In this document: positions 11,618 through 22,305 of the stretch, one piece after another | How positions within the stretch are numbered: the stretch's first letter is position 1 | Layout: each line of letters starts with the position of its first letter | Assembly: GCA_950295325.1 (NCBI GenBank) | Contig: OX485809.1 | Location: forward strand, 32,194,144-32,240,000 | DNA length: 45,857 nt | Origin: Polytrichum commune | Taxonomy: Eukaryota > Streptophyta > Polytrichopsida > Polytrichales > Polytrichaceae | Reading direction: 5' to 3' | Notes under the pieces: generated by a model | Seen by the model: the letters and a program-made list of their open reading frames with translations, nothing else | Database searches by the model: none | Told to the model about the DNA's origin: nothing | Position numbers and translations under genes: made by a program

Positions 11618-12110
11618 AGGGCCGCTTCACACTATGGCCGTCCAAGTTGAGAGGCCGTGGGATTGAGTGGCCAAACTTTGCTGAGAGGTCCAAAGAAATA
11701 GGCTGAAAATACATAAGCCAATATAATATAGTAAGTGGAGCCTTCTGCTAGGCATAGTGTGAAGCTTTCAAAGGTCAAGTCCAAAGTTCAAATTCAAAGG
11801 AGCATCCCATTTTATTCCTTGTCCAGAACGACCCCTCCAATCTAACAGCCATGATCTTGTCAATGATTGATTTTTTTTTTAAAGAAAACCGACGGCCTCT
11901 CGACCATAGTTTGGGTTTCCATTCCCATCCGACTCAAACTTCCTTCGAGAGTCCATCGCCTTCTTCAAAAAGTAAGCATTTAAAATTGCGACGGCCTTTA
12001 GACTTTGGCCATAGTGTGAAGGGTCGAGAGGCTGAACTCTTGGTTTCTTGCAATTTGATTGGTGGAAATCGACGGCCTCTCGGCCTTTGGCCATAGTGTG
12101 AAGCGCCCCT
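11618..12110. mobile_element. element E-type MITE, third copy
   Basis: Outer ends AGGGCCGCTTCACACTATGG and (reversed) AGGGGCGCTTCACACTATGG, with TAA on both sides. The same GGCCATAGTGTGAAG box occurs again at about 12005-12023 and in part at 11754-11767, so the element carries internal copies of its own end. Confidence 0.75.
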
Positions 12111-12149
12111 AAGGTAGACATCCCTTGAATGGTTACTCCCTTTCCTGAC

Positions 12150-12450
12150 TAGGCCACTTCTCCTCAAACATGACACACGTGAATAAAATAGTATGGGATG
12201 GTTAGCAATCCCAAATCAAGGGTTTTTGGAGCTCTTATGCATATCATAGTCATTACCAAAGTGAAGTGAAGATCCACATGTTCATCAAAAAGTCATATAC
12301 CCCCCCCCCCCCTGCTCCCCCAATTTGATGTGGACTATTAAGCCTAGAGTAGTTGTCAGATTTTAAGCATGTAGTTTAGTTCAATCTCTGTGAAACACAT
12401 GTTGTTTTGATATTTAATCTTGAAACCGTACCTAAATACATACCACTGAA
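12150..12450 (-). repeat. dispersed repeat B with C13 tract
   Basis: GGCCACTTCTCCTCAAACAT, ACCAAAGTGAAG, a run of 13 C at 12300-12312 and TGTGGACTATTAAGCCTAGA mark it. The C run sits where other copies have GGTTCCC. Confidence 0.55.
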
Positions 12451-13006
12451 ATATGGGTGTCCCAATAATAATAATAAGTATTTAAGTAGAGGATGTCTAT
12501 CTTAGCTTCTGTAAATGAGAGCGAAGTCGGTCCTTTGTGTATTGCTTTTATTATGATTTTTCAAGACAACTAATACACTCTATTTCGTTGCCAAAAAAAA
12601 GTTGGTTTTTCAAACCTGAAATAGAGAAAGGTGCATTACAAATCTCGACATAAGTAGTGTGCTTTCAATGTGACTAGTCGGGTCTACCTTGTCATAAATT
12701 ATGGATGGAAGTAAAATCTCTTTGGTTATCAACTTCAGGTTACATTATGCGTTTGACTGTTTATTTGAGAGCCACATGTGGCATGACCTAGCTAGTTGTG
12801 CCACTAGTAGGTTGGCAAATGCGGCGAGCTCTGCATTGCCGGTAATTGAGGGTGGATGTTGTTTGTGGGTTTTTTTAGGAGTCACTAGAAGTGGCAACAA
12901 CATGGAAACAAAATGAGACTTGAGAATATGGACGAATCATTCTATTAGGACCTTGGAATCTAGATGAGGATTTGGTATATACTTCTTTTATCAGTAAAGC
13001 TTGCAT

Positions 13007-13169
13007 CATCATAACATTATTCGGATCTATAACAATGTTTTGTGGGACTAACAATAGTCCACGGAATATTCCACCACATTCATATTGAATGTGAAAATAT
13101 TCAACAATATTATGTGGAATATTGTCAATCCCATAGAACATTGTTATGAATCTGAATAATGTTATGATG
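13007..13169. mobile_element. element K, foldback MITE
   Basis: 163 bp in which about 43 bp at each end are inverted copies (CATCATAACATTATTCRGAT, then AACAATGTT and TGGGA). Much of the 77-bp centre is also self-complementary around GTGGAATATT. Single arms recur at 36491-36530 and 42369-42408. Confidence 0.7.
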
Positions 13170-14308
13170 TTCATTTGTCGTCTTTTAGTATTTTATTTCA
13201 TGAGTTCTTTTCCAAGGGGGCGGTCTACTCCAATAGTGAACCCTCTACCAAACACGACTTGTCAAGTTCCATAACATAAGGGGTGTAATGTGTGTGCATC
13301 CTCATTTGTACTAATATCCATAACCTTAAAATGACCATCTCTTCTCAAACTTATTTCTTTTCTTATGCCTTCCTTTTTTTAATCTATCGTATTTATGCCT
13401 ACATATAGGCAAAACATACCATTGGTAACCCTTGGAATAATGTGGGATTAGGTTGCCCCAAGCTAATACTGTATATTGGCATTCCACACTATTTTGACTT
13501 TTTGTTACAACAAATAACAAAATACAAGAATATTATTGGTCTATTGTGATTGCCGAACTGTGGATCAATGAACAAAGTCATAAGACTTCCTTGTGATCCA
13601 ATTCCAACGTAATCCGCATGGATAAAGAGGCAACCTATTCACAAAGGCGACCATATTGCACATATCAATGTATACTAGAGGTGTCTATTCCCGAACAGCA
13701 CCCCATCGGCAATCTTTAGGGTACCGCAGTTGCGATCAGGCAGGGATTGAAATTCTTATCATGTTGGGGCTGAATTCCGATCGGGCCGGAACCAATAGTG
13801 CCATAACACATGTCATGGTTTTGAGTGCCAAAGTGAGGAGGAACGAGCCGTCAAAACGAGAACTGATGGCATACTCTAGACATTGGTAATATGTGCAGGC
13901 CAACTTCTAGCTTTAAAAAATTCACAATAATTTCAAACCAAGGAATACAATTACCGAAAAAATAGCAATCCTCCTAATTTCGATCTTCCTACATGGGAGG
14001 AGGGAAAAAATTGCACCACCTTGCACTTCTCCAAATTTGGCGCAGAATCTCTTAAGTGATCAGTTAAGGGTGCCGCTACTCTAGATATAAAGGGAACGCG
14101 GACTACAAGCTTACTAACATTATAATTTTTGTCGTTTAAAGACAAAGTTACAGACCCAGTATTCGCTAGTGTCCCATAAACACCTGCATGAGGCTACATC
14201 AATGAGTGATCTCTTTAATAAAGCTGCCTGGAGGTGCAGGTGCTCTTGGAACTTACAATGAGGTTGCAGGAGACATTCCAATGAATTCCAGTCTAGCAGT
14301 CTGGTTGC
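13170..14308. other. no feature recognised
   Basis: Slightly GC-richer from 13680 to 14100. No coding signal or repeat match was found. Confidence 0.35.
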
Positions 14309-14486
14309 CACCCAATCAATGAACGGGGGAGAAGCGACCGGTGGCTCCATATGAACACCGGTGGTGAGTTTGAGAAGTAATTTAGCCAGTTGAAGTTCAA
14401 GACTCCAGGAGAATCACCGAGCATTCTCGAGGAATATGGAGAATATACCTCAATTCTATGAAGGAAAACCCGCAAGATATCGACAC

Positions 14487-14675
14487 GTAACCGGTTGGCC
14501 GCTTTGTTTCGCCGAGGTGGCACTACACGATTGGCTCTGAGCACACAGGTTTGCAGACGATAACCTCGACATCCCAGCCGGTTATGATCATCTAAATCGG
14601 ATATGTTGAAGAAGACGACACGTGACCCACTGTTTAGGTCACCTGCGCGGCTCAACAAAGCGGCCAACCGGTTAC
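14487..14675. repeat. inverted repeat inside the family A copy
   Basis: A perfect 22-bp inverted repeat (14487-14508 and 14654-14675) brackets about 145 bp of unrelated sequence. The left arm is the element's own AACCGGTTGG box extended by CCGCTTTGTT. Confidence 0.75.
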
Positions 14676-14679
14676 GTCC

Positions 14680-14806
14680 GGTAATCGTTTTATTGGAACC
14701 AGTCATCAGTGCAGAACAGGTTTTGTCTAGCTAGCTCGCCCTCGCGGGCTCGCCACCTTGACAGAACCGGTTCTGCACCGATAACCTTTCCAATAAAACG
14801 ATTACC
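14680..14806. repeat. second foldback inside the family A copy
   Basis: 127 bp with perfect 19-bp outer arms (14680-14698 and 14788-14806). An imperfect stem continues inwards through GTGCAGAAC and GGTT boxes to a CTCGCCCTCGCGGGCTCGCC core, so almost the whole segment can fold on itself. Confidence 0.75.
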
Positions 14807-14907
14807 TAATACGTAAATTAAGCCGGTTTTGAATCGATGTTCGAAACGCTTGGATCTCGACCAATTGAGTGAGGCCCCCAACAATCTTCGTGGACACTGC
14901 ACCCAAT

Positions 14908-15649
14908 GACAATCAAATGAGGGAGAGAAAGAAATCATGTCGTTGGGAGACTGCTGCCACAGCGATGTATGTTCCGACTCAGAACACAGTACCAGCAGGA
15001 GGTGTTATAGTTTGGCATCAATAGGGTTTTAAGCCGGCCCTGATGGGTCCTGGTGACTTGGAGATCGCTCCCTGCTTTATTATTGCTCCCAGTTACACAA
15101 ACCTACAAAAATGGCTGAGCTCAGGCCATCATGAAGGTATCACGGGCAAGAATCAATGGCGCGTTTGACCGTAGAGGGCTCGGTATTCAACCCAAAACAC
15201 AAGGTACTGTGTTTTGTTTTCTCAAGCTTGCCACATGGCAATCCTACATTGGTTGAGACCATCTTGAATCCCGCATGGAACCGACATTTCGGGCACCGGT
15301 AAAGATGAAGGTGGGCGCCCTCTGGAGTGTTTTCTAGAAGGAGGTCGAGGTATTCGATATGGTTGAAGCCGTAGAGCGCGACTTGGGGTTCGTGGTGTTT
15401 ATATAACCTCATCCATCATGGATGAAGGGGCTGTAGTAAAAACAAGCGCCTTATAATGTTGAGGGCCACTTCATTTCAACTTGTTTTCATTAGACTTGTT
15501 CGGGGTCTTTGATGTTGTTTGTGGATTCAAATGCTCTAACTATATTTCTTACAAGCTATAAATAATTGAGTACGTCTTCATCTTCGCAATGGGCGAGTTT
15601 AGTACATAAACGCCATGAATCCCTAGCTACGTAACAAGAGGGAAGTATC
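14908..15649. other. no feature recognised
   Basis: A GC-richer stretch at 14960-15420 has a 90-codon minus-strand frame without a recognisable domain. Confidence 0.35.
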
Positions 15650-15865
15650 GCATGTGAGCGTACCTCTCATTTATTCATTAGGAAAACTTTAAATTAGTAT
15701 GTAGTGTGAAGTTTTAAAAATAATGATGATGATAATAATAATATAATAGAAAAGTTAGCTTTAAAGACCCAAATTAGTCAAGTCAAACATATTTGAGACG
15801 ATCATTCGCAAACCTGTAGATGGTTGAGTTTTTAATATGTATGAATGAGAGGTACACTCGTGTGC
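15650..15865. mobile_element. element C, inverted-end MITE
   Basis: 216 bp with ends GCATGTGAGCGTACCTCTCA and (reversed) GCACACGAGTGTACCTCTCA, continuing for about ten more matching bases. The interior is AT-rich with an ATGATG/AATAAT run. The outermost bases and target duplication are not resolved. Confidence 0.65.
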
Positions 15866-15979
15866 AACAATTTGTGCTTGGTGCCTCGTGCACCATCACT
15901 CCCCACATTAAGTGGATAGTGGGCATGGATATGACAGCCGGGCCTAATGTTTCGATCACTTATCTTCATTCGACACATG

Positions 15980-16140
15980 TGTTAAATGAATGGTGTGTGG
16001 TTAGGTGCGGGCTCTCTAAGAACAAACACCAAAAAGACACATGTCCTCATGATATTGGACTGTGTGCTAGGTATGTGCTCCAATTTCGTAAATTGATCTA
16101 AGCCTAAGATTCAATATAATTCGAGGGACCTCCCTAGGGG
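15980..16140 (+). repeat. dispersed repeat B, partial
   Basis: GAATGGTGTGTGGTTAGGTG, AACAAACACCAAAAAGACAC and GGACTGTGTGCTAGG follow the right end of element C. The same order, C end then B, occurs at 26.0 and 30.3 kb. Confidence 0.5.
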
Positions 16141-16311
16141 TGCAATAGATTTCCATATATGTAGCACGTGGGTGCACAACATGGTTATTATTTATGATTA
16201 TGATTTATAAAATGTACACATGGTTAGTGTTTTTTTCCTTTTCAATGTATATATGGATATGTTATGCTTTATGGAGCATTGGCCCCGGACGTAAACTTAC
16301 AACAAGGGCAA

Positions 16312-16334
16312 ATATATATATATATATATATATA
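16312..16334. repeat. (TA)n microsatellite
   Basis: Uninterrupted TA repeat of about 23 bases. Confidence 0.9.
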
Positions 16335-17009
16335 GAATGTTAGGTAGGGCTTGACTTGAACTCAATCATCCAATATCTTCATATTTCAACCAGTATCACT
16401 ATATTCATTAATTTGAGACTTTCTCTTGTCTCAAATTAATATATGGACCACAACAACATGGTCTAATGTTTGGGTCGTCCTACCTAAACCATCTTGATAT
16501 GAGTTCTTAATTGGATTCTTGATATGAACACCCGCTTCAAAGTATTTGCATCTTACAACATTCTCCAATATCTGTGTGATTTTATCCATGTTCTTATATT
16601 TGTAACTGTCTCAAAATGCCAAAAAAATCCCAAATTAATGAATATAGTGATCAGGTTCCCCTTCTACTTCGGGAAAAAAAAGTGTCCCGAAAAATTGTCA
16701 TTGTGAGAAGTTCATTATACCTTAGAAGAGTCTATGCATGGCTCGTCCACTGTCATCGCAAATCATCAAAGCTATCCGTGATCAATAATGTACATTTGGG
16801 AGGGTATATAAGATGCATTGGAAGTTAGCAAATAAGGTGGTGCAATTTAGAAATCCAATTTCCTTATATATGGTTAGCAAATCCAAATTGTCCACACATT
16901 TATGGGTATGGAGTTGGTGAATGGACATTGCATGACGGTGTAAAAACACTAAAGTTCCTTTCCCTTTTTCTTTAGAGCTCCAATTAACCACATGCATCAA
17001 CTTTCAAAT

Positions 17010-17195
17010 ATGGAAATAGCGCTACCTATGTTGGTATGAAAAGTCAAGTGGCTCAAGGTGGCCTTATGATTTGACCGCCACATCATGGTAGGCTTGAAAA
17101 TAGTATTGCGTTGGCTACAATGATATTTGTGGTAGGAACTCATTTGTATGAATTACATCTAATGGGGGAAAGAGTCTTACATGACTTCATAAAGT
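17010..17195 (+). pseudogene. repeat-encoded reading frame, copy 2
   Basis: Matches 10160-10345 (CTATGATTTGAC, TTGGCTACAATGATATTTGT, AACTCATTTGTATGAATTAC). The final 25 codons stay open and end at a TAG after FIK, so the shared protein C-terminus can be placed here at 17193-17195. Confidence 0.4.
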
Positions 17196-17819
17196 AGTAA
17201 TGTAGTTAGGTTTTGTATAAATATTATAGGCCTATTATCTTGTATACGAAAGGTATAGGATTACCTCTTCCTTTAATTTATGTATCATATATATACTTCT
17301 TGTTATTTGTGAGCTATCACTATGTATGTATATCCCTTTTTTTTATTCACCAAAAAAATGTACACATGGGTTTTGAAATGAAGGCGTGATGTGTACTTTT
17401 AGTATAGGGTCATAGGTGCACCCCTTGGGGCAAACTTGTATGTTTATTCAAGAAAGGAAGGAATATTCACTTTCATAATGAACAAGATATTCATTTGAGT
17501 TCCCAAACACAAGTCAAGTATGGATACTGCCTCAATTTGAATTTGTTAAGTATCTTGTATGGAAAGTGACCTTTTTGTGGATACTTCCAACATTTTAGCA
17601 TGTGGGGATATGAAAGTATTTCTAACACTTTACTTGAGAGAGTTATAAATCCAAATGAAGAACATGAGAGCTGAACTTGCTAATTTTGGATTCCGGATGA
17701 ATATCTTTTAAGTTTATGAACTCCTACATGCTACTCACCGATTTGCATAAATGTCTTTTGTTCCAATGCATACACTTCAACATTTGATATGTACCTACAT
17801 GCCATACACCATTTAAAGT

Positions 17820-18009
17820 CACTGGCCATTTTTGGTTGACGTACCTTACTAATTATGTGTTCTCGATCTCTTAGTTTCTTTACTAATTTGAGGTATATTC
17901 TCTATATTCCTCCAAAGCAATCAATAATATTCCTGAAGTCTTGAACTTCAACAGGTTATTCCTCAAACTGGTTCATCTGCAACTAGTTGAGGGTTCTCCC
18001 CATTCATTG
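17820..18009 (-). mobile_element. family A MITE, degraded
   Basis: The right half (from about 17885) is clear, including TTGAACTTCAACAGGTTATT and the end GGTTCTCCCCATTCATTG. The left half is recognisable only as CACTGGCCATTTTTGG. No target duplication is found. Confidence 0.6.
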
Positions 18010-18149
18010 AAGCAAGCTAACCATGAAAAGTGTTTGCTTAAGGCCCACAACCTTGAGACACAATTGAGTGTTAATGTGTCACTGCAGCTGCACACATGCC
18101 CACTTTTGATTTTGAATGGGTTTGGAACAAGCAATTAGTACAAGATGGA

Positions 18150-18480
18150 TTAGTGTATTCAATTTGAGGTATTAGTCATTTTCCTCTCAATTCTGGGAGT
18201 TAAGTGTGGATCTAAGAATGGACACCAAAAATATATGTGTTCAAAAGAGATTGGATTGTGTGCTCAACATTTGTCAACCATTCTATGTTCAATAGTTAAC
18301 ATTATTGAGGGGACCTATATTATCATTCAATAAGAAAAAAGAATCTTCACTTTGAGGATGAAGCTATTCAAATGAACTTCAAAAATGCGAGGAAGATGCC
18401 TATATGCATGATTTGGATTTGGATTCGCTAACCATCTCGCACCATTTGCATGTTTCATATCCCATTAATCCCATGCTAAA
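18150..18480 (+). repeat. dispersed repeat B
   Basis: Reads GTGTGGATCTAAGAATGGAC, ACACCAAAAATATATGTG, GGATTGTGTGCTCAACATTT, ACATTATTGAGGGGACCTAT. It lies head to head with the minus-strand array that starts some 150 bp later. Family B is probably a non-autonomous transposon, but I could not define its ends. Confidence 0.6.
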
Positions 18481-18728
18481 AGTGTCCATTTGAGGCGACC
18501 GGCTTACCTTACTAGTAGGTGTCCGATCAAGATAAGCGTGGGCGTTTTAGCCCCACTTTACATCAAGGTAGATGAATCTCAAATGTTTACTTTTTCTTAT
18601 TAGCCCACTTGTCCTAGGACATGAAACACACAGTTAGCCACTTCTCCTCATGATTTTCAAAGCTCCTACAAATATCTTATTCATTCTCAAAGTGAAACAT
18701 GTTTCATGCTCATTGGATGGTCATATAG

Positions 18729-19719
18729 GTCCCCTCCAATTAAGTTGACCATTGAGCTCATAGTGGTTATCATATTTTGAGCAAACCATCCTATCTCCTC
18801 TAGACACATGATGCCTTTGGGTATCCACTTTTGGCACAGCACCAAACCACAGACCACTCAAATATAGCTGATTGAATAAGAGAAAGAACCAAACTAGGCA
18901 CGGCTATCTTAGTACAAATCAATCAATCCTAAGAAGCAATTGAGTGGTAATGTGGCCGTAGTCATCCACACCCAAGGAGGTTCCCTCAATTATGTTGACC
19001 ATTGAGCACAAAATGTTTATTATATTTTGAGCAAACAATCAATCTCTTCTAAACACATGATGTCTTTTTGTTATCTATTTTTGGAGCCACACTAAACCAC
19101 ACACCACTTGAAAATACATAAGTGTCCGAAGAAGAGAAATAACCAAATTAAGCACATATACCTTAGTACTAATTAATTAATCCTGAGATGCGTTTGAGTG
19201 GTAATGTGACCATAGTCATCCACACATGAGTGAGGTTCCCCCAATTTTGTTAACCATTAAGCTTGGAATATATTTATTATATTCTAAACAAACAACCCGA
19301 TCTCTTCTAAACACACATTTTTTCACTTGAACCCACACCAAACTGCACACCACTTGAAAATATATAGGCGTCCACGTAACCGATTCAGGCACACCTGCCC
19401 TTAGTACTAAATAATCAATCTTGAGCCGCAATTGAGTGGTAATGTGGCCGTAGTCATCCACACTTGAGTGAGGTTCCCGCAATTATGTTAACCATTAAGC
19501 TCGGAATGTTTATTACATTTTGAACAAACAACCCAATCTCTTCCAAACACACGTCTTTTTCACTTGAACACACACCAAACCGCACACCACTTGAAAATAT
19601 ATAGGCATCCACATAAGAGGAGTAACCGATTTAGGCACAGCTGCCCTTAGTACTAATTAATCAAGCCGGAGCCGCAATTGAGTGGTAATGTGGCCGTAGT
19701 CATCCACACTTGAGTGAGG
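18729..19719 (-). repeat. tandem array of repeat family B, about 250-bp units
   Basis: Four consecutive units begin at about 18729, 18979, 19234 and 19472, each starting GGTTCCC-CAATTATGTT and ending in GAGTGGTAATGTGGCC, TAGTCATCCACAC and GAGTGAGG. Lengths are about 250, 255, 238 and 248 bp. The last two are the most alike. Single copies of the same sequence are scattered through the window in both orientations. Confidence 0.8.
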
Positions 19720-20820
19720 CGGATGACGCGAGAGCCGTTCCATCAGTCAGAAAGTGTCCATGATAGGACCACGACCCTGCACCCCCCGGTGGACCGGACT
19801 ATGATACGACGCTAACTTCGACATCACGTCCCCGCCTTCCCCTTGCCTTCCAGTTGAGTTGCATTCCATTCCGTTCCATTCCATGCCTTGCTTGCAACAA
19901 GAAGCTTGTTTCTTGCGAGCATATATACCTAATATCAGAAAGTGTGTTATATGTCGAAGGTGCTGGTGTACTTGTAGTAGTCGGACGGGCCAAGCCGGCA
20001 TGATTACTTGCAGCTCAGCTCATCTTGCAAAAGCTGAAGAGATCGTCCGGAGCTTCGAAAAGCAGTTTGTACGTTTCACCAATTGGATGAGTTCGGCTCA
20101 AGTACGGATGGCTAAATTATCAGCTCGCTAGCCAGCCAGCCAGCCAATTTGATCCGATAGCCATGGCCCACCACTTAAAACATGTATGCGCAGTTGATTA
20201 TGCAATTAATCTAAATATCCGGTAATCGCTTCGCTAGTACCAGACCCCACAGTGGAGGAAGCAGGCAGGGTGGCAAGTGCATCCAACACTCTTGCAGGCT
20301 CTGTATTGGTCCAGTCCTGCAGATTGGGAGACGACATTGTAACACGGAGCTGCAATCCGTGCATCGGAGGAAGCATTGGAAACAATTCTGTTGTCGAAAA
20401 CTTCTACAAGCTTGAGTGCACACGTTCTACCAACAGGATTCAACATCGTCCACCTGGTCAGGCACGATGGGGATTGCTGTGCAGTGTAGCTCACTATCGT
20501 TGAAGCATGCGCTCGACACTGAATTCGACATGAATGGGACCCCAAATATGCCCAGCCGATCCATCTACACCCCAACTATGACCTTATGAAACAGGTGCCA
20601 ATCATGTAACCAAAAACTGCCCACACACCTATCCCATAAATAAATGAACACCAATCACTTGTGCACCCTACAATAGTTGCCTCCTCAAGACACCCCCACG
20701 AAAAAAACACCCAACAAAGTTTTGCTCATAACTATGACCCAACAGACAACCCAAACAACGAAACAAGCCGCCGCCACAACGGTGCCCGAGACCCTCTCTG
20801 TTCCCCAAATGAGACCACCT
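19720..20820. other. unassigned, left part of the gene island
   Basis: Repeat-poor and GC-richer than its surroundings. Open frames on both strands at 20234-20575 have ordinary composition, but I recognise no domain. From 20570 the plus strand becomes very rich in A and C. Confidence 0.35.
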
Positions 20821-20935
20821 CCGACATGAGGCAGTAGCACTTGGCCCAAAGCCTAAGTCTATGACTCGGGTTTACAGACTCAGAGCTCAACCTATGCTCA
20901 AGGGTGGCACGTGTCTTCCATTCACACCAACATCG
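20821..20935 (+). repeat. SINE-like repeat, copy 1
   Basis: CCGACATGAGGCAGTAGCAC, TTGG and GGTTTACAGACTC. TAGCACTTGG resembles a tRNA A box, and GGTTTACAG, 34 bases on, a weak B box, so a tRNA-derived SINE head is possible. The homology with copy 2 runs to TTCACACCAACATC. Confidence 0.45.
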
Positions 20936-22305
20936 AGAGATGCTTCATCTTGGGCATAGCCTTCGAGCCTTCGACTCGTATGTAGCAAATGTTGAACCCG
21001 GACCTCCCCAACGATACACCAATCAGCTTACTCAGCCTCAAGGTACTCCAATTCCACCCACCTAATCCCTTTAAACACCCTACCCGCATCCCCCTCGCTC
21101 AAAGTTTCACCTAGATGACATCTTGTTTACTTGGTACCTATTACAGTTTCAGAGCCTATCCATGAAAGAGGCAGTAGCTTGCGTACGAATGAGGCTCTTC
21201 CTTCATGCTTGCTCCAAAAGGAGCCAGTTTTATATCTTTCTGGAGCTGCCTCCAGTTGGAGCTGGGTCTCTTGTAGAAAAAAGAGAGGCTAGGAGGGTTG
21301 GGTGGATTGAGCAGACACTAATGTACAAGATATTCAAAAGGAACTACATTGCACTTGATATTATGATAAGACATAATACATTACAGCAAGCAACACAAGG
21401 GTATGATTTCCGACTCCGCAAGCAGTAGCACTTGACCCTTGGCCTAGCTCCATAACACCGGTTTACATATGTGCTCAGTCTATCGTCATGGGTGACAAGC
21501 GCCTCTCACTCACACCAACATCATCATCTCTATATATGTATACAAACGCCACCAAAAACTATTGGATTTGGCACATACTACTGTTCAGGGTGATGAAAAA
21601 TTGGAGTGAGTACATTGCTTTTGATAGCAACTCTTGTAACACAAAAATAACAGCAAGCAATTCATGATTGCAATTGCAATGACAGCCTCATCGCAGCCAT
21701 CATTAAGCTACTTAATCATCATGACATATAAGCTGCTGAAAGATTGTGAGACCACGATGGAGATTGAATAGTTGAGAGACTCCTCAATGAGGGTCAGTGA
21801 TGAATATATACATTTTATGATGAAGAGACTACGAGAATCTGGTAGCAGCTTAATAGCTGAAAAGGAAACACATGAGAGACTCAAGCGGAGGATGCTTGCA
21901 GCTTGGTGGCAATGATATAATTTGATGATGCATGCTTGCTTGCTCCAGTGTTTGCTACTGTGAAAATATTGATGAAAGTTCCCGGCAAATATCCCAATCG
22001 GCAGATACATCTTCTTCTCCTTCTACTGACACTCACTTCGTTTCTACCAAAATTTTCCAACCAACCCAAAGCTAGTCTTTTCTTCAGAGTAAATTTCCTG
22101 TGGAGAAAAGATTTTGAATCTTGTTGTCGCCACCACCAGGCATCATCATTGAGACCTCATTACCCACCTGCTGGGATTTTGTATTGTGACGGCGATGTGA
22201 AGGTGATGGGAGAAGTTGAAACCTAATTGCATGAAATTAGGGCAAACCTTCGGAGATGCTGGTGATGTGTTGTTCATCTGTTGCAGCCTAATCCCAACCC
22301 TGTGG
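20936..22305. other. CLE 3' flank, no further gene recognised
   Basis: Downstream of the CLE stop on the minus strand. The first few hundred bases are probably 3' untranslated sequence. I see no AATAAA on the minus strand close to the stop. The second SINE-like repeat sits at 21410-21524. Open frames on both strands around 21120-21430 and 21710-22010 have no recognisable domain. Confidence 0.35.
21410..21524 (+). repeat. SINE-like repeat, copy 2
   Basis: CCGACTCCGCAAGCAGTAGC, ACTTGACCC, GGTTTACATATG and CTCACACCAACATC. Same orientation as copy 1. The two could also be the direct terminal repeats of a 700-bp element. Confidence 0.45.

Larger units (their letters stand above)
14317..14899 (+). 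mobile_element. family A MITE carrying foldback insertions
   Basis: 583 bp, against the usual 230. The outer ends are normal (CAATGAACGGGGG, and GGACACTG at the right) and the target duplication CACCCAAT is perfect (14309-14316 and 14900-14907). The extra sequence of about 325 bp lies between the AACCGGTTGG box and the GGATCTCGACC box. Confidence 0.8.

Noticed and set aside
11289-11714. 141-codon minus-strand open frame
   Set aside because: No domain, no family resemblance, and it runs into the left end of a MITE at 11618; best explained by chance.
14487-14806. tRNA-like cloverleaf in the GC-richer foldbacks
   Set aside because: The pairing is two long straight stems, not a cloverleaf, and no A or B box is present.
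18729-19719. CRISPR-like regular repeats
   Set aside because: Units of about 250 bp that are similar throughout, with no short repeat and unique spacer structure; a tandem duplication.
20234-20575. Frames on both strands, one with a VLPTGF word reminiscent of HD-Zip START proteins
   Set aside because: Only a six-residue resemblance, with stops around it; not enough for a call.
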